A stretch of 64,000 bases of DNA from JAJFFW01 sp963922595 (GTDB lineage: Bacteria > Pseudomonadota > Alphaproteobacteria > Caulobacterales > Parvularculaceae). This document shows, one piece after another, positions 8,582 through 17,993 of the stretch (positions within the stretch are counted from its first letter, which is position 1; each line of letters begins with the position of its first letter). The position numbers and the translations under genes are program-made. The stretch spans positions 72,634 through 136,633 of the forward strand of contig CAWUIM010000001.1 in assembly GCA_963922595.1 (NCBI GenBank), written 5' to 3'. The notes beneath the pieces are model-generated. The model was given only the letters and a program-made list of their open reading frames with translations. It was not told the origin of the DNA and did not search any database.

Positions 8582-9421
8582 ATGACCAACTCTCTCTTGA
8601 CCAATACTAGCGCTTTTGTCGCTCTTCAAAATCTGCGCACTGTCAATCGCGATCTAGCGGATGTGCAGAACCAGATCTCGACCGGCAAAAGCGTATCTAA
8701 CGCACGCGACAATGCTGCTATTTTCGCGGTTTCTTCTGTTATTGAATCCGACGTTCGCGGATTTGAATCAATTTCGGAAACGCTCAACCTCGGCACATCG
8801 ACCGTCGCCGTCGCACGCGGAGCAGCCGAACAAATCACTGATCTGCTCACGGAGATCAAAGGACTTGTCGTTTCTGCTCAGGAAGACAACGTCGATCGAG
8901 CGAAAATTCAGACGGGCATCACTGAAACCGTTAATCAGATCACATCGATTGTTAACGCCGCACAATTCAACGGCCTCAACCTCATCCAAAATGGCGCAAC
9001 AGACGTCGACGTTCTTGCATCACTTGACCGTGCTTCTGACGGTTCTGTAACAGCGTCAAGCATCACAGTCGCTGCGCAGGATCTAGATACTGCAACCGGT
9101 GGCGGACTGGCTGCGGTCGCCGCTATTGACGTCGATGTCGCCGATCCGAGCGGCGCGCTTGCGACAATCGAAGCTGGTATTCAAACATCGATCGACGCGG
9201 CCTCAGCTTTCGGCGCCAGCCAGCGTCGAATCGAGATTCAGGACGAATTCGTCACGGGCCTGATCGACAATCTACGCACTGGCATCGGCGCGTTAACTGA
9301 CGCCGATCTGGAAGAAGCATCGGCGCGCTTACAGTCGCTGCAGGTGCAGCAGCAGCTTGGCGTTCAGGCATTATCGATCGCCAATCAGTCGCCTCAGGTC
9401 CTGCTTGGCCTGTTCCGATAA
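8582..9421 (+). CDS. fliC: flagellin (short alphaproteobacterial type)
   Basis: The filament subunit. The 279-aa product carries the D0/D1 N-terminal domain (SAFVALQNLRTVNRDLADVQ, QISTGKSVSNARDNAA) and C-terminal D1/D0 domain (LEEASARLQSLQVQQQLGVQ, ALSIANQSPQVLLGLFR). The central variable region is short. The ATG at 8582 follows TTGGAG; an upstream in-frame GTG at 8546 would add non-conserved residues. flaF and flbT, which control flagellin secretion and mRNA stability, lie directly downstream. Confidence 0.95.
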   Translation: MTNSLLTNTSAFVALQNLRTVNRDLADVQNQISTGKSVSNARDNAAIFAVSSVIESDVRGFESISETLNLGTSTVAVARGAAEQITDLLTEIKGLVVSAQEDNVDRAKIQTGITETVNQITSIVNAAQFNGLNLIQNGATDVDVLASLDRASDGSVTASSITVAAQDLDTATGGGLAAVAAIDVDVADPSGALATIEAGIQTSIDAASAFGASQRRIEIQDEFVTGLIDNLRTGIGALTDADLEEASARLQSLQVQQQLGVQALSIANQSPQVLLGLFR

Positions 9422-9429
9422 ACGAGAAC

Positions 9430-9462
9430 CCGTCCCGCGCCCCCATGCCGGTCGCGGGACGG
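9430..9462 (+). terminator. strong stem-loop after the flagellin gene
   Basis: A perfect 10-bp stem (CCGTCCCGCG / CGCGGGACGG) with a 13-nt loop starts 8 nt after the flagellin stop. There is no T-run afterwards, so it may protect the flagellin transcript 3' end or attenuate read-through into flaF rather than terminate fully. Confidence 0.6.
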
Positions 9463-9492
9463 CCCACACTGTAATTGGGTAAAAAGGCCCTG

Positions 9493-9897
9493 ATGAAAAT
9501 GACAAATGCCGCACTCGCGCGCGCCGGCTACGACCGGTCAGCGAAAACCACAAGTTCGCCACGCGCGATCGAATTGCACCTCTTCTCTCGTTTCACCACC
9601 GCCCTCGTCACCGCTGAAAAACACCGCCATAATGATAATCCAGGATACGTTACCGCACTCAGCGATAATCTAAAGTTATGGACTTCTATAGGGGCGGCGG
9701 TCTCTTCGAATGAAAATGGGCTAACGCCGGAATTACGCCAAGCCATTTTCGAACTCTTTGTTTTCACACGCGCGCATACGAACCGACTACTCGCCGGCGA
9801 CCCCGACATTACGACTGAGGCGCTTGTAGAAATTAATAGAAATATTATGGCGGGTCTCCGCGGCCAATCTTCTTCTGACAAGAGCGAGCAATCATGA
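9493..9897 (+). CDS. flaF: flagellar biosynthesis regulator FlaF
   Basis: A small cytoplasmic protein needed for flagellin secretion in alphaproteobacteria. It has the typical helical FlaF body (SPRAIELHLFSRFTTALVTA, LWTSIGAAVSSNENGLTPEL, ELFVFTRAHTNRLLAG). The ATG at 9493 is preceded by AAGG at 5 nt spacing; a TTG at 9475 is less likely. The stop overlaps flbT by 4 nt. Confidence 0.9.
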   Translation: MKMTNAALARAGYDRSAKTTSSPRAIELHLFSRFTTALVTAEKHRHNDNPGYVTALSDNLKLWTSIGAAVSSNENGLTPELRQAIFELFVFTRAHTNRLLAGDPDITTEALVEINRNIMAGLRGQSSSDKSEQS

Positions 9898-10328
9898 CCG
9901 GCTTAGTTTTGCGCTTAAAGCCATTTGAGAAGGTTCTAGTAAACGGCGTAATTCTGCAAAATGGCGAACGTTCGGCTAAGATCCGTGTTCGCTCTAAAGA
10001 TGTTTCTGTACTCCGCAAACGCGATGCAATCCGAGCGGAGGACGCGAATACGCCGCTGAAGCGCGTTTACTATATTGCGCAACTCGCGCTTGCAGGCGAA
10101 GCCTCCCCTGATGAAGCTCGCACACAGATTATTAGTGGTCTCGATGCTGTTGAAACGATCTTCCAAGGCGAGGCTGGCGAGAAAGTGCGTCGCGCCAAAC
10201 AAGGCGCACGAGATGGAAAATTTTTCGTTGTAATGCGGTCAGTCAACAGTCTTTTCGATACTGAGCAGCGTCTGCTTTCACACGGTGAGACTGGCGGGCG
10301 CGTCGCCTCGCACGAGCGCGCCAGATGA
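9894..10328 (+). CDS. flbT: flagellar biosynthesis repressor FlbT
   Basis: A post-transcriptional regulator that binds flagellin mRNA and links flagellin output to basal-body assembly. Family features are LVLRLKPFEKVLVNGVILQN at the start and PLKRVYYIAQLALAG in the middle, followed by a helical C-terminus. Length 144 aa, as usual. It overlaps flaF and the downstream DUF1217 gene by 4 nt each, so all three are probably translated together. Confidence 0.92.
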   Translation: MTGLVLRLKPFEKVLVNGVILQNGERSAKIRVRSKDVSVLRKRDAIRAEDANTPLKRVYYIAQLALAGEASPDEARTQIISGLDAVETIFQGEAGEKVRRAKQGARDGKFFVVMRSVNSLFDTEQRLLSHGETGGRVASHERAR

Positions 10329-11167
10329 CCTTCACGCCGGCGGTCATTTTTGGCGGCTTGGGCGGCTTTCGGGTATTTGAGGCGACAGCGCCCCGTCAGC
10401 GCGACGCATTCGAGCAGAATCCGACAACGCAACGCGCGCTTGATTATTTTCGTGAAAACATTTCGAACGCGCGCACGGCTCAGGACTTGGTGGCGGATCG
10501 AAGATTGCTGGAAGTCTCGCTCGCAGCATTTGGGCTGAGCGAGGAGATCGATAAGCGCGCCTTCATTAGACGCATATTGGAAGACGGCGTGGATGAGCCG
10601 CGCGCTCTCGCCAACCGTCTCGGCGACACGCGCTGGCGCGACTTTGCCGCGGCGTTCGGATACGGCGACATAGCAGGCCCCCGCATCGATTCAACATCAT
10701 TTCGGACAGAAATTGCTGAGCGTTTTCTGGAACGCGCTTTTGAAGCCCGTGTTGGCGATATTGAGCCTGATTTTCGTTTAGCGCTCAACTTCCGAAGGGA
10801 AATTGCAGCGATTGCGAACTCAGAAACGGTCGACCGGAGCGGATGGTTACGTGTGATCGGGAACCGTCCGCTCCGGAACGTTTTGGAAGCAGCGCTTGGG
10901 CTGCCCACTTCAACGGCGACTCTCGATGTTGACCAACAACGTTCGACTTTTGAAAGGCGGGCGCTATCTGTATTTGGATCATCGTCGCTTTCGCTTTTCA
11001 GTGATCCTGAAGTTATTGAAGACGCCATCCGTCGCTTTTTTGTAAGACGCGACCTCGAAACCGGCCCTGACCCGTCTACGCCTGGCGCCACAAGTCTCGC
11101 AATACTAAATAGTTCAAATTCTTTAAATGTTCAGTCTACTAATATTTTACTATCAAATTTGATCTGA
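10325..11167 (+). CDS. DUF1217 flagellar protein
   Basis: A 280-aa alphaproteobacterial protein of the DUF1217 family, usually found in flagellar clusters. The typical N-terminal helical region is visible (YFRENISNARTAQDLVADRR, then LLEVSLAAFGLSEEIDKRAF and RLGDTRWRDFAAAFGYGD). Its molecular role is not established; export or assembly is inferred from context. The 3' end overlaps the 3' end of fliI on the other strand by 15 nt. Confidence 0.8.
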   Translation: MTFTPAVIFGGLGGFRVFEATAPRQRDAFEQNPTTQRALDYFRENISNARTAQDLVADRRLLEVSLAAFGLSEEIDKRAFIRRILEDGVDEPRALANRLGDTRWRDFAAAFGYGDIAGPRIDSTSFRTEIAERFLERAFEARVGDIEPDFRLALNFRREIAAIANSETVDRSGWLRVIGNRPLRNVLEAALGLPTSTATLDVDQQRSTFERRALSVFGSSSLSLFSDPEVIEDAIRRFFVRRDLETGPDPSTPGATSLAILNSSNSLNVQSTNILLSNLI

Positions 11168-12532
11168 AGATTCTATTTCGTCAGAATGGAATGAGCCTTC
11201 CTCCTTCTGCATGATCTCAGTAAGGCGTCGAAAAGCATACTGTTCGTCGCACATGTCTTCACCGTAAGACTCAGCTACAAATCTATCCAGCAATGGCCAC
11301 ACGCGCACTGCCCGATCAATGAGCGGATCGGACCCATCCTCATAAAGTCCGGCCCGGATCATTAATTCTGTGTCTTCATATGTACGGAAGATATTGCGGG
11401 TCTCCGCGATCAGGGCGTTCTCCTCTTTGCTGGCGGCGTTCGGTAGCGCACGCGAGACGCTTTTTAGAACGTCGATAGCAGGAAAGCGCCCTCGTTCGGC
11501 ATGTTTTCGATCCAACACGATGTGGCCGTCGAGAAGACCACGAACAATGTCGGAGAGCGGTTCTTCAAAGTCGGATCCGGCGACGAGGACGGAAAAGATA
11601 GCCGTAATGTCGCCGCTGCCTTCAGGACCGGGTCCCGCCCTTTCAACCAACGCCGCAATTTCACGTGTCGTTGACGGAGGAAAAGCACCGACTTCTGATT
11701 TTTCGCCTGCAATTACAGCGGTTTCGCGATGAGCTTCCGCAAAGCGGGTAAGCGAGTCGAAAACGAGCAAAACATGCTTGCCGTCATCCCGAAATTTTTC
11801 GGCAGTCGACATCGCAACGGTTGCGGCGCGTTTTTTGGCTAGCGGTGATTGATCAGAGGTCGCAACAACAACTGTGGATCGAGCGCGACCATGTTCGCTC
11901 ATGGTTTGGTCAACAAATGTGCGCACCTCGCGGCCGCGCTCGCCAATCAATGCGACGACCGCCACATCGCATTCGATCCGATTTATCAATTCTCCAAGTA
12001 GGATTGATTTGCCGACGCCAGAACCAGCGAATACACCAATACGCTGCCCGCGACAGATAGGAAGAATTGTATCGAATACGCAGTACCCAGTCCGAACACG
12101 CTCACCTAGAAATCGGCGATGAATCGCCAATGGCGCTTTTGAATTCAACGCATAGCGTTTTGATCCAAAGATCAACCGATCGCCGTCAAGCGACTCGGCG
12201 AATGGATTGATCGTGCGCCCAAGCCATCCGTCATGAGGAAAGATAAATCGTTCGCCTGGCTTTAGGACCGCCCTGCCCGACGCACCAAAGCCGTCGAAGT
12301 TTTCGTATCCAACAACAACGCAATCCTCGCCTTCGATCGAAACAATCTCTGCAAGCGCTTCGCCCTCACCTAAACACTCCAAGCACACGACATCTCCAAG
12401 TCGTGCGAATGGGCGCAGACCGGCGACGACCGCAGAGACGCTGTTCACTGATTTTACCTGTCCATAGACGACCGCGCCCGCGCGCGCCGCGCCCCCGGCT
12501 AGTCGTTCGTCAATAAGGGGGGGGATGTACAT
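11153..12532 (-). CDS. fliI: flagellum-specific ATPase FliI
   Basis: The hexameric export ATPase at the base of the flagellar type III apparatus. The Walker A motif is GSGVGKS and the Walker B region is HVLLVFDSLTRFAEAHRE. The GERGREV and PPSTTREIAALVERAG segments are diagnostic of FliI/SctN. The ATG at 12532 is preceded by GGAG with 5-nt spacing and gives 459 aa, close to the family norm; a TTG at 12559 is the alternative. It is divergent from flgB. Confidence 0.95.
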   Translation of the reverse strand: MYIPPLIDERLAGGAARAGAVVYGQVKSVNSVSAVVAGLRPFARLGDVVCLECLGEGEALAEIVSIEGEDCVVVGYENFDGFGASGRAVLKPGERFIFPHDGWLGRTINPFAESLDGDRLIFGSKRYALNSKAPLAIHRRFLGERVRTGYCVFDTILPICRGQRIGVFAGSGVGKSILLGELINRIECDVAVVALIGERGREVRTFVDQTMSEHGRARSTVVVATSDQSPLAKKRAATVAMSTAEKFRDDGKHVLLVFDSLTRFAEAHRETAVIAGEKSEVGAFPPSTTREIAALVERAGPGPEGSGDITAIFSVLVAGSDFEEPLSDIVRGLLDGHIVLDRKHAERGRFPAIDVLKSVSRALPNAASKEENALIAETRNIFRTYEDTELMIRAGLYEDGSDPLIDRAVRVWPLLDRFVAESYGEDMCDEQYAFRRLTEIMQKEEGSFHSDEIESSDQI

Positions 12533-12560
12533 ACCCGCTCCGGTTAACGGTTTATTCAAC

Positions 12561-12578
12561 CAATAATTGCAATTATTG
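12561..12578. promoter_or_regulatory. perfect 18-bp palindrome in the fliI / flgB divergent promoter
   Basis: CAATAATTGCAATTATTG is fully self-complementary and lies midway in the roughly 70-nt gap between the divergent fliI and flgB starts, where it could control both units. It fits a dimeric repressor or activator operator. No regulator is encoded nearby. Confidence 0.5.
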
Positions 12579-12605
12579 CCTACAACAACCTAACGAAGAT
12601 ATTAA

Positions 12606-12950
12606 ATGTTTAGCGAAATTGAAATTTTAAAGGCGGCGTCAAGCCTCGCGCGATATGCGGCGCAACGCCAAGCGCTTGTAGCAGAAAACATCGCGAATGC
12701 GGACACGCCAGGCTATAGAGCGCGTGATCTGGAGCCTTTTGGTGTCGCTTTCGAAAGAGCGGCCGGCGTTCCAGCGACTTTTGTTGAGCGACCGAGCGCA
12801 TACCCAGGTCCCGCGAATCCAAATGGCAATAACGTCTCACTTGAGGATGAGCTAAGGCGCGGCGCAGAAAACGCTCGCGACCACGCAACCGCTCTCGCGA
12901 TCTACGGAAAAACACTTGCCATCCTGCGCGCGAGTCTCGGCGGACGTTGA
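12606..12950 (+). CDS. flgB: flagellar basal-body rod protein FlgB
   Basis: A proximal-rod subunit, 114 aa, slightly short for FlgB. The rod signature reads ARYAAQRQALVAENIANADT followed by PGYRARDLEPF, with the usual C-terminal helix. It is the first gene of a unit running flgB-flgC-fliE-fliQ-flhA-fliR-flhB. Confidence 0.92.
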   Translation: MFSEIEILKAASSLARYAAQRQALVAENIANADTPGYRARDLEPFGVAFERAAGVPATFVERPSAYPGPANPNGNNVSLEDELRRGAENARDHATALAIYGKTLAILRASLGGR

Positions 12951-12962
12951 GGAGTCTGATTG

Positions 12963-13355
12963 ATGAATCCTTTTTCAAAGATCACTGCAGCGGCGGTTTC
13001 TGGCATGCAGGCGCAAACGACACGCCTACAAGCAGTAAGTGAAAATATCGCCAACGCGGATACGCACGGATACAGACGAAAGCTGGTTTCCTTTCGATCA
13101 ATGTATGATCAAGCGGATGGAGTAACGCGCGTCGATGCAGCTGACATCTCGCTTGACGAAACCGAACTCAGTCGACGTTTTGAGCCTAATCACCCCTTCG
13201 CCAATGAGGATGGGTTCGTCGTGGGTTCTAATGTCAACATCATGACTGAATTCGCCGACGCGCGAGAAGCAAACCGTTCATATGATGCAGGGATTGAGGT
13301 CTACAAGCAGGCGCGCAGCATGTTCTCCTCGCTTCTTGAGCTTTTGAGACGGTAG
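12963..13355 (+). CDS. flgC: flagellar basal-body rod protein FlgC
   Basis: A proximal-rod subunit of 130 aa. Motifs are TTRLQAVSENIANADTHGYR near the start and NVNIMTEFADAREANRSYDA at the C-terminus. A GAGGAG lies upstream. The in-frame TTG at 12960 is a possible but less likely start. Confidence 0.93.
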   Translation: MNPFSKITAAAVSGMQAQTTRLQAVSENIANADTHGYRRKLVSFRSMYDQADGVTRVDAADISLDETELSRRFEPNHPFANEDGFVVGSNVNIMTEFADAREANRSYDAGIEVYKQARSMFSSLLELLRR

Positions 13356-13365
13356 GAGCTCAATC

Positions 13366-13665
13366 ATGAAAATCTCAAACTCCCTTGCCCAGCAAAATTA
13401 TGACGTTGTAAAAGCGCGACTTTCTCCTCAGACCGCCAAGCCGGATCAAAGCCAAACAGATTCCGCTGCATTCAAGGCTATTCACGAGCTTGCATCGACT
13501 GTTGCGAAGAGCGAACAGGCTGCTGGCGATCTGATTGCCGGTGGCGCCGATCCGCATTCTGTGATCGAAGCGGTGGCGACCGCGGAACTAGCGGTCGAAA
13601 CGGCAACCACAATCCGAGATAAAGCGGTCGAAGCATTTCAGGAATTGCTTCGTATGCCCATTTAA
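13366..13665 (+). CDS. fliE: flagellar hook-basal body complex protein FliE
   Basis: The MS-ring/rod junction protein, 99 aa. The C-terminal half carries the family pattern (AGGADPHSVIEAVATAELAV, then ETATTIRDKAVEAFQELLRM). An AGGAG ribosome-binding site precedes the ATG. The order flgB-flgC-fliE is the usual one. Confidence 0.9.
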   Translation: MKISNSLAQQNYDVVKARLSPQTAKPDQSQTDSAAFKAIHELASTVAKSEQAAGDLIAGGADPHSVIEAVATAELAVETATTIRDKAVEAFQELLRMPI

Positions 13666-13692
13666 TACGATGATTTTGATGAGTGATACGAC

Positions 13693-13959
13693 ATGACCGA
13701 ACATGAAGTTCTCGACTTATTACGGGTTTTTTTGTGGGAGGCGGTATGGATCGGCGCTCCCATCATTGTTGTTGCTCTAATCACCGGGCTTTTGATCGGT
13801 CTTTTCCAAGCCTTAACATCTGTCCAAGAAATGTCATTGACCTTCGCTCCAAAACTCATCGCCATGCTGTTCACTTTCTGGCTCTCCGCCAGCTTCATGA
13901 CGCGGCGACTGCTTGGACTGTTTGAGAATTATGTCCTCCCAATGATCGCAGCAGGGTAA
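13693..13959 (+). CDS. fliQ: flagellar export apparatus protein FliQ
   Basis: A small inner-membrane export-gate subunit, 88 aa with two transmembrane helices. Typical FliQ sequence includes APIIVVALITGLLIGLFQAL, then TSVQEMSLTFAPKLI. It lies between fliE and flhA. The partner fliP is not in the window. Confidence 0.92.
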   Translation: MTEHEVLDLLRVFLWEAVWIGAPIIVVALITGLLIGLFQALTSVQEMSLTFAPKLIAMLFTFWLSASFMTRRLLGLFENYVLPMIAAG

Positions 13960-13977
13960 TTAATCGAAACAAGAGCG

Positions 13978-16098
13978 TTGGCGCCTACACAGCAATCTCC
14001 ACAAATAATGACGACCGAAACGGCCATAAATTCCTCTCTGTCCGAGAATCGCAGCACTGCATTGCTTGCCGTTGGGCTCATCATCGTGATTGTCATGATG
14101 GTCTTGCCCGTCCCATCCATCGTTCTTGACCTTGGATTGACCATCTCTTTCGCACTCGCTGTTCTTATCTTTACGACAACTCTTTTTATCGAACGTCCAC
14201 TCGATTTTTCCGCCTTCCCAACGGTTCTCCTAGGCGCCCTCATTTTGAGGCTGTCATTGAACATCTCTTCAACGAAACTCATCATCGGATCGGGACATGC
14301 CGGGACTGACGCCGCAGGCGGCGTTATTGAAGGCTTTGCCATGTTCATTATGGGCGGCAATTTTTTTCTTGGAATTGTGGTTTTTTGCGTCTTGCTGATT
14401 GTAAATTTCATGGTCATCACCAAGGGCGCGGGGCGGATGGCCGAAGTAGGCGCAAGATTCGCCCTTGATGCGATGCCCGGAAAGCAATTGGCGATCGACT
14501 CTGATGTGGCCGCCGGGGCTATAAGCCATCAAGAAGCCGTAGAACGCCGACGAATCGAACAGGAGGAAACAACGTTTTTCGGCTCGCTCGATGGGGCCTC
14601 GAAATTCGTGAAAGGCGACGCGATTGCGGGACTTCTCATCACGATTTTGAATCTCGTTGCTGGGCTTGCAATAGGCGTGGGCGCTCACGGATTATCCGTC
14701 GCTGACGCCGCCAGCACTTACGCAATACTCACAGTTGGCGATGGTCTCGTGTCGCAAATACCCGCCGTGATAATTTCCGTTGCAACTGCGCTCCTTCTTT
14801 CAAAGGGCGGCGTCGCGGGGTCGGCCGACAAAGCTGTTTTCAAGCAGTTGGGCGCAAGCCCGATTGCACTTGGCACAGTAGGCGTTGTTCTTGCCGCTTT
14901 TGCCTTCCTTCCCGGTCTTCCGTTTACGCCTTTTATGTTGGGCGCCGGCGGTGTCTTTGCGGCGGCCTATTTTTCACAACAAGATACAGATGACGAAAAA
15001 ACTACGGAAATAGAATCGACCGAATTAAAGCATAGCGACGAAAAAGCTCTGGGCGATATTCTGGATGTGGATGAGTTACATTTGGAATTCGCCTCAAATC
15101 TGACGCCAATCGTGATGGACGACGTGCTCGGGCTGGATGCGCGGATTGCAAAAATTCGCCGGTTTATCGCAGAGGAATATGGTTTTATTGCACCGCCGGT
15201 ACGCCTGACAGACAATCTTGAAATGGACGCCAATACATATGGAATAAACGTGCAGGGGATCCGGCGCGCCAGTGGGCAAGTACAACCAAACCGTCTTCTC
15301 GTTATCACGGATGACGTCGCAACATTGCCTGTCGCTGGCGTTGATGCTGAAGAACCCGTTTATGGCGCACAAGCGCGATGGATAGCCGTGTCAGACCGAG
15401 ATGTTGCCGCGGCGGCGGGTCTTACCGTGATAGAACCTGCAGAAATTATCATCACGCACCTTCTCGAAACGATAAAATCGAATTTTAGACAATTGATGAC
15501 GCGCCGTGCGCTTCAACGTATCTTTGACGAATTCACAAGCGTGAGCGATCCTTCAAAGGCGACTGCCAATCGGCGTATCGTTGATGACTTCATCCCTGAA
15601 AAAATTGCATCGGAGTTAGTCCAAGGCGTCTTCAGCAACCTACTCGACGAATTAGTCCCGATCCGAAATATTCCTCTATTGCTAGAATCGATTGCGGACG
15701 CAGCTGCGCAAACTCAAACGCCAGAACAGGCCACCGAGTTTGTTAGGCGAAAAATTGCCCCTGCCTTCATCTTTCGTTACCTGACCGATGCTGGCATTCT
15801 TCCACTCATCCAGATCGATTTAAATTGGGAAGATATTTTTCGGGAACATGAGTTTGAACGACCAAACGGTGTCGTGGACGTGGCTCTGCCGCCGGAAAAA
15901 TTCAATGAGCTAACGCTTCTTATCCAAGAACAAGTATCGCGTGCGCGTGCCCAAGGCGCACCGCCAGTCATTGTAACGACGAGTCATCGGCGTCGATTTG
16001 TGAGAGAACTCATCAATGCGAAAAAAATTTCCGCACATGTTCTGTGTTATGATGAAATCGACGCGAGAATGCAAATGAGTATTATAGGGAAAATATAA
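13978..16098 (+). CDS. flhA: flagellar export gate protein FlhA
   Basis: The major export-gate subunit, about 700 aa, with an N-terminal bundle of eight helices and a large cytoplasmic substrate-docking domain. The FHIPEP-family signatures are clear: LILRLSLNISSTKLIIGSGH and TKGAGRMAEVGARFALDAMP. The start is uncertain: TTG at 13978 has AAGAG just ahead, whereas ATG at 14008 lacks a visible ribosome-binding site but would remove ten poorly conserved residues. fliR starts 3 nt after the stop. Confidence 0.95.
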   Translation: MAPTQQSPQIMTTETAINSSLSENRSTALLAVGLIIVIVMMVLPVPSIVLDLGLTISFALAVLIFTTTLFIERPLDFSAFPTVLLGALILRLSLNISSTKLIIGSGHAGTDAAGGVIEGFAMFIMGGNFFLGIVVFCVLLIVNFMVITKGAGRMAEVGARFALDAMPGKQLAIDSDVAAGAISHQEAVERRRIEQEETTFFGSLDGASKFVKGDAIAGLLITILNLVAGLAIGVGAHGLSVADAASTYAILTVGDGLVSQIPAVIISVATALLLSKGGVAGSADKAVFKQLGASPIALGTVGVVLAAFAFLPGLPFTPFMLGAGGVFAAAYFSQQDTDDEKTTEIESTELKHSDEKALGDILDVDELHLEFASNLTPIVMDDVLGLDARIAKIRRFIAEEYGFIAPPVRLTDNLEMDANTYGINVQGIRRASGQVQPNRLLVITDDVATLPVAGVDAEEPVYGAQARWIAVSDRDVAAAAGLTVIEPAEIIITHLLETIKSNFRQLMTRRALQRIFDEFTSVSDPSKATANRRIVDDFIPEKIASELVQGVFSNLLDELVPIRNIPLLLESIADAAAQTQTPEQATEFVRRKIAPAFIFRYLTDAGILPLIQIDLNWEDIFREHEFERPNGVVDVALPPEKFNELTLLIQEQVSRARAQGAPPVIVTTSHRRRFVRELINAKKISAHVLCYDEIDARMQMSIIGKI

Positions 16099-16101
16099 TC
16101 C

Positions 16102-16893
16102 GTGTCGTACTTATCGTCAGTAGCACCATTGCTAAATATTGACGCCGGGCTTGCGACGCTGCTTATTGGCATTTTTACACGTGTTTCGTTCATGGCGATT
16201 CTAGCCCCCGGGCTTGGCGAACGCTTCGTTCCGATAGGGGCGCGCCTTGCAGCAGCTTTCGCTATCGCGGCGCTCGCCGCAAGCGCCCTATCGGATATGG
16301 ATAGCCTCCCCATACCTAATTCACCAATTGAACTGGCCACGATTTTATTTATCGAGGCTTTTGCAGGAGCGCTCCTCGGATTGTCGGCGAGGGTCTTCAT
16401 TTTCGTTCTTCAAACAGCAGGCGGTATCATCGCCCAGCATCTCTCGCTGTCACAATTGTTCGGAAGCGCCGTAAGTTTTGAGGCAGATTCCCCATTCTCG
16501 GCGATTCTCACTTTCAGCGGCGTTTGCATCGCTGTGATCATGGGAGCGCACCTTCAGCTAGTGGCAGCCATTATCCAATCATATCAAATACTTCCGTTCG
16601 GTGAAGTTATTGAAACTGCGGCAGCAGCTGATTGGGTATTAGATCGGTCAGGATTTGTCCTAAAATTCGCGCTGCAGCTCAGCGCGCCCTTCGTACTGCT
16701 CGGCGTTATTTATGTCTTGGCCTTGGCCGCTGCAAGCCGCGCAATGACCCAATTGAGCGCGGCGTTTGTCGGGGCGCCGGCCATTATCCTGACTGGGATG
16801 CTACTTTTCGCAATTGCAGCGCCTTTGGCTCTAAAGCTGTGGCTTAATGCCTACGCGTCGGCTGCCTCTGCACTTTTAGGAGTAACACCGTGA
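16102..16893 (+). CDS. fliR: flagellar export apparatus protein FliR
   Basis: A polytopic export-gate subunit, 263 aa with about six transmembrane segments. Family features are the N-terminal FTRVSFMAILAPGLGERFVP, the EAFAGALLGLSARVFIFVLQ stretch and AGGIIAQHLSLSQLFGSAVS. It starts with GTG 3 nt after flhA and overlaps flhB by 4 nt. Confidence 0.92.
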   Translation: MSYLSSVAPLLNIDAGLATLLIGIFTRVSFMAILAPGLGERFVPIGARLAAAFAIAALAASALSDMDSLPIPNSPIELATILFIEAFAGALLGLSARVFIFVLQTAGGIIAQHLSLSQLFGSAVSFEADSPFSAILTFSGVCIAVIMGAHLQLVAAIIQSYQILPFGEVIETAAAADWVLDRSGFVLKFALQLSAPFVLLGVIYVLALAAASRAMTQLSAAFVGAPAIILTGMLLFAIAAPLALKLWLNAYASAASALLGVTP

Positions 16894-17993
16894 GCGGAGA
16901 GAATGCTGACAGCGGCCAGGAAAAATCACTCGACCCGTCGCCCGCGCGATTGGAAAAGGCGCGTCGAGACGGTGATGTCGCTCAGTCAAAGGAACTAACA
17001 GCCGCGCTTTCTTATTTAGCGTTTTTTTTATGCGCCATATTGGCGAGCAACGCTACTGCACGCGGAATACTGAAGGGAAGCAGCGCAGCGTTTCATGATC
17101 CGCTGCATACTGCGCAAATTCTCTTCAGCGCATCCGGCAAGTCAGCCGCGGCGCAATTGCTTCAGGCCATGGTGCTGCCTGGCGCTATCTGGTTGCTCCT
17201 CGCTCCCGCATTTGGAGCGGCGGTGTCGGTGATCGCGCAACGGGCAGTCGTCTTCGCCCCAAAAAAACTGTCACCGAAACTCTCTCGAATTTCGATCGTT
17301 GAAAATGCGAAAAAAAAATTCGGGGTCGATGGTTTGGCCGAGTTTGCGAAGTCGTTAGCAAAACTCATCGCCGTCTGCGTCTGCTTCTTCTTCATTTTTT
17401 CGAACAACCTATCTGATCTACTTATCCAAGCGGCGTATCCCGCAACTGCGTTACCGAAGAACATCATGCGTCAATCGACGCTATTTTTGGGCGTGATCGT
17501 TGTGTTTTCGCTTTTTGTGGCGGCAATTGATCTGCCTTGGACACAACACCAATACAAAAAACGGCACCGTACAACGCGCGAAGAAGCGAAAAAAGAAAAC
17601 AAGGAAACCGAAGGCGATCCAGAAATCAAAGGGAAGCGCCGCGATAAGTCACGCACCATAGCTCAAAATCGTATGATGCAAGACGTTCCAAATGCAGACG
17701 TTGTCCTCGTCAATCCTACGCACTTTTCTGTTGCACTCAGTTGGGAAAGGAACAAAGACCAAGCACCGATTTGTGTCGCCAAGGGAACCGACGAATTGGC
17801 GATGAAAATTCGGGAGATTGCAGTACTATCAGGCGTTCCGCTGAGACATGACCCACCGACTGCACGCGCGGTATGGTCGAGTGTAGAGGTCGGGGAAGAA
17901 ATTAAACGCGAACACTACAGCGCCATCGCCGCTGCATTTCACTTCGCTGATAAAGTTAGAAAACAGTCAGTCACTTATGGCGCGCAACAATAA
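16890..17993 (+). CDS. flhB: flagellar export switch protein FlhB
   Basis: The substrate-specificity switch of the export gate, 367 aa. It has the N-terminal KSLDPSPARLEKARRDGDVA motif and four transmembrane helices. A cytoplasmic domain contains the autocleavage site NPTH (VVLVNPTHFSVALSWE), after which family members self-cleave. It works with FliK, encoded at 6.5 kb, to switch from hook to filament export. Confidence 0.95.
   Translation: MSGENADSGQEKSLDPSPARLEKARRDGDVAQSKELTAALSYLAFFLCAILASNATARGILKGSSAAFHDPLHTAQILFSASGKSAAAQLLQAMVLPGAIWLLLAPAFGAAVSVIAQRAVVFAPKKLSPKLSRISIVENAKKKFGVDGLAEFAKSLAKLIAVCVCFFFIFSNNLSDLLIQAAYPATALPKNIMRQSTLFLGVIVVFSLFVAAIDLPWTQHQYKKRHRTTREEAKKENKETEGDPEIKGKRRDKSRTIAQNRMMQDVPNADVVLVNPTHFSVALSWERNKDQAPICVAKGTDELAMKIREIAVLSGVPLRHDPPTARAVWSSVEVGEEIKREHYSAIAAAFHFADKVRKQSVTYGAQQ

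Noticed and set aside
12540..12610. CtrA site (TTAA-N7-TTAA) in the fliI/flgB gap
   Set aside because: Only partial TAA repeats with wrong spacing are present.
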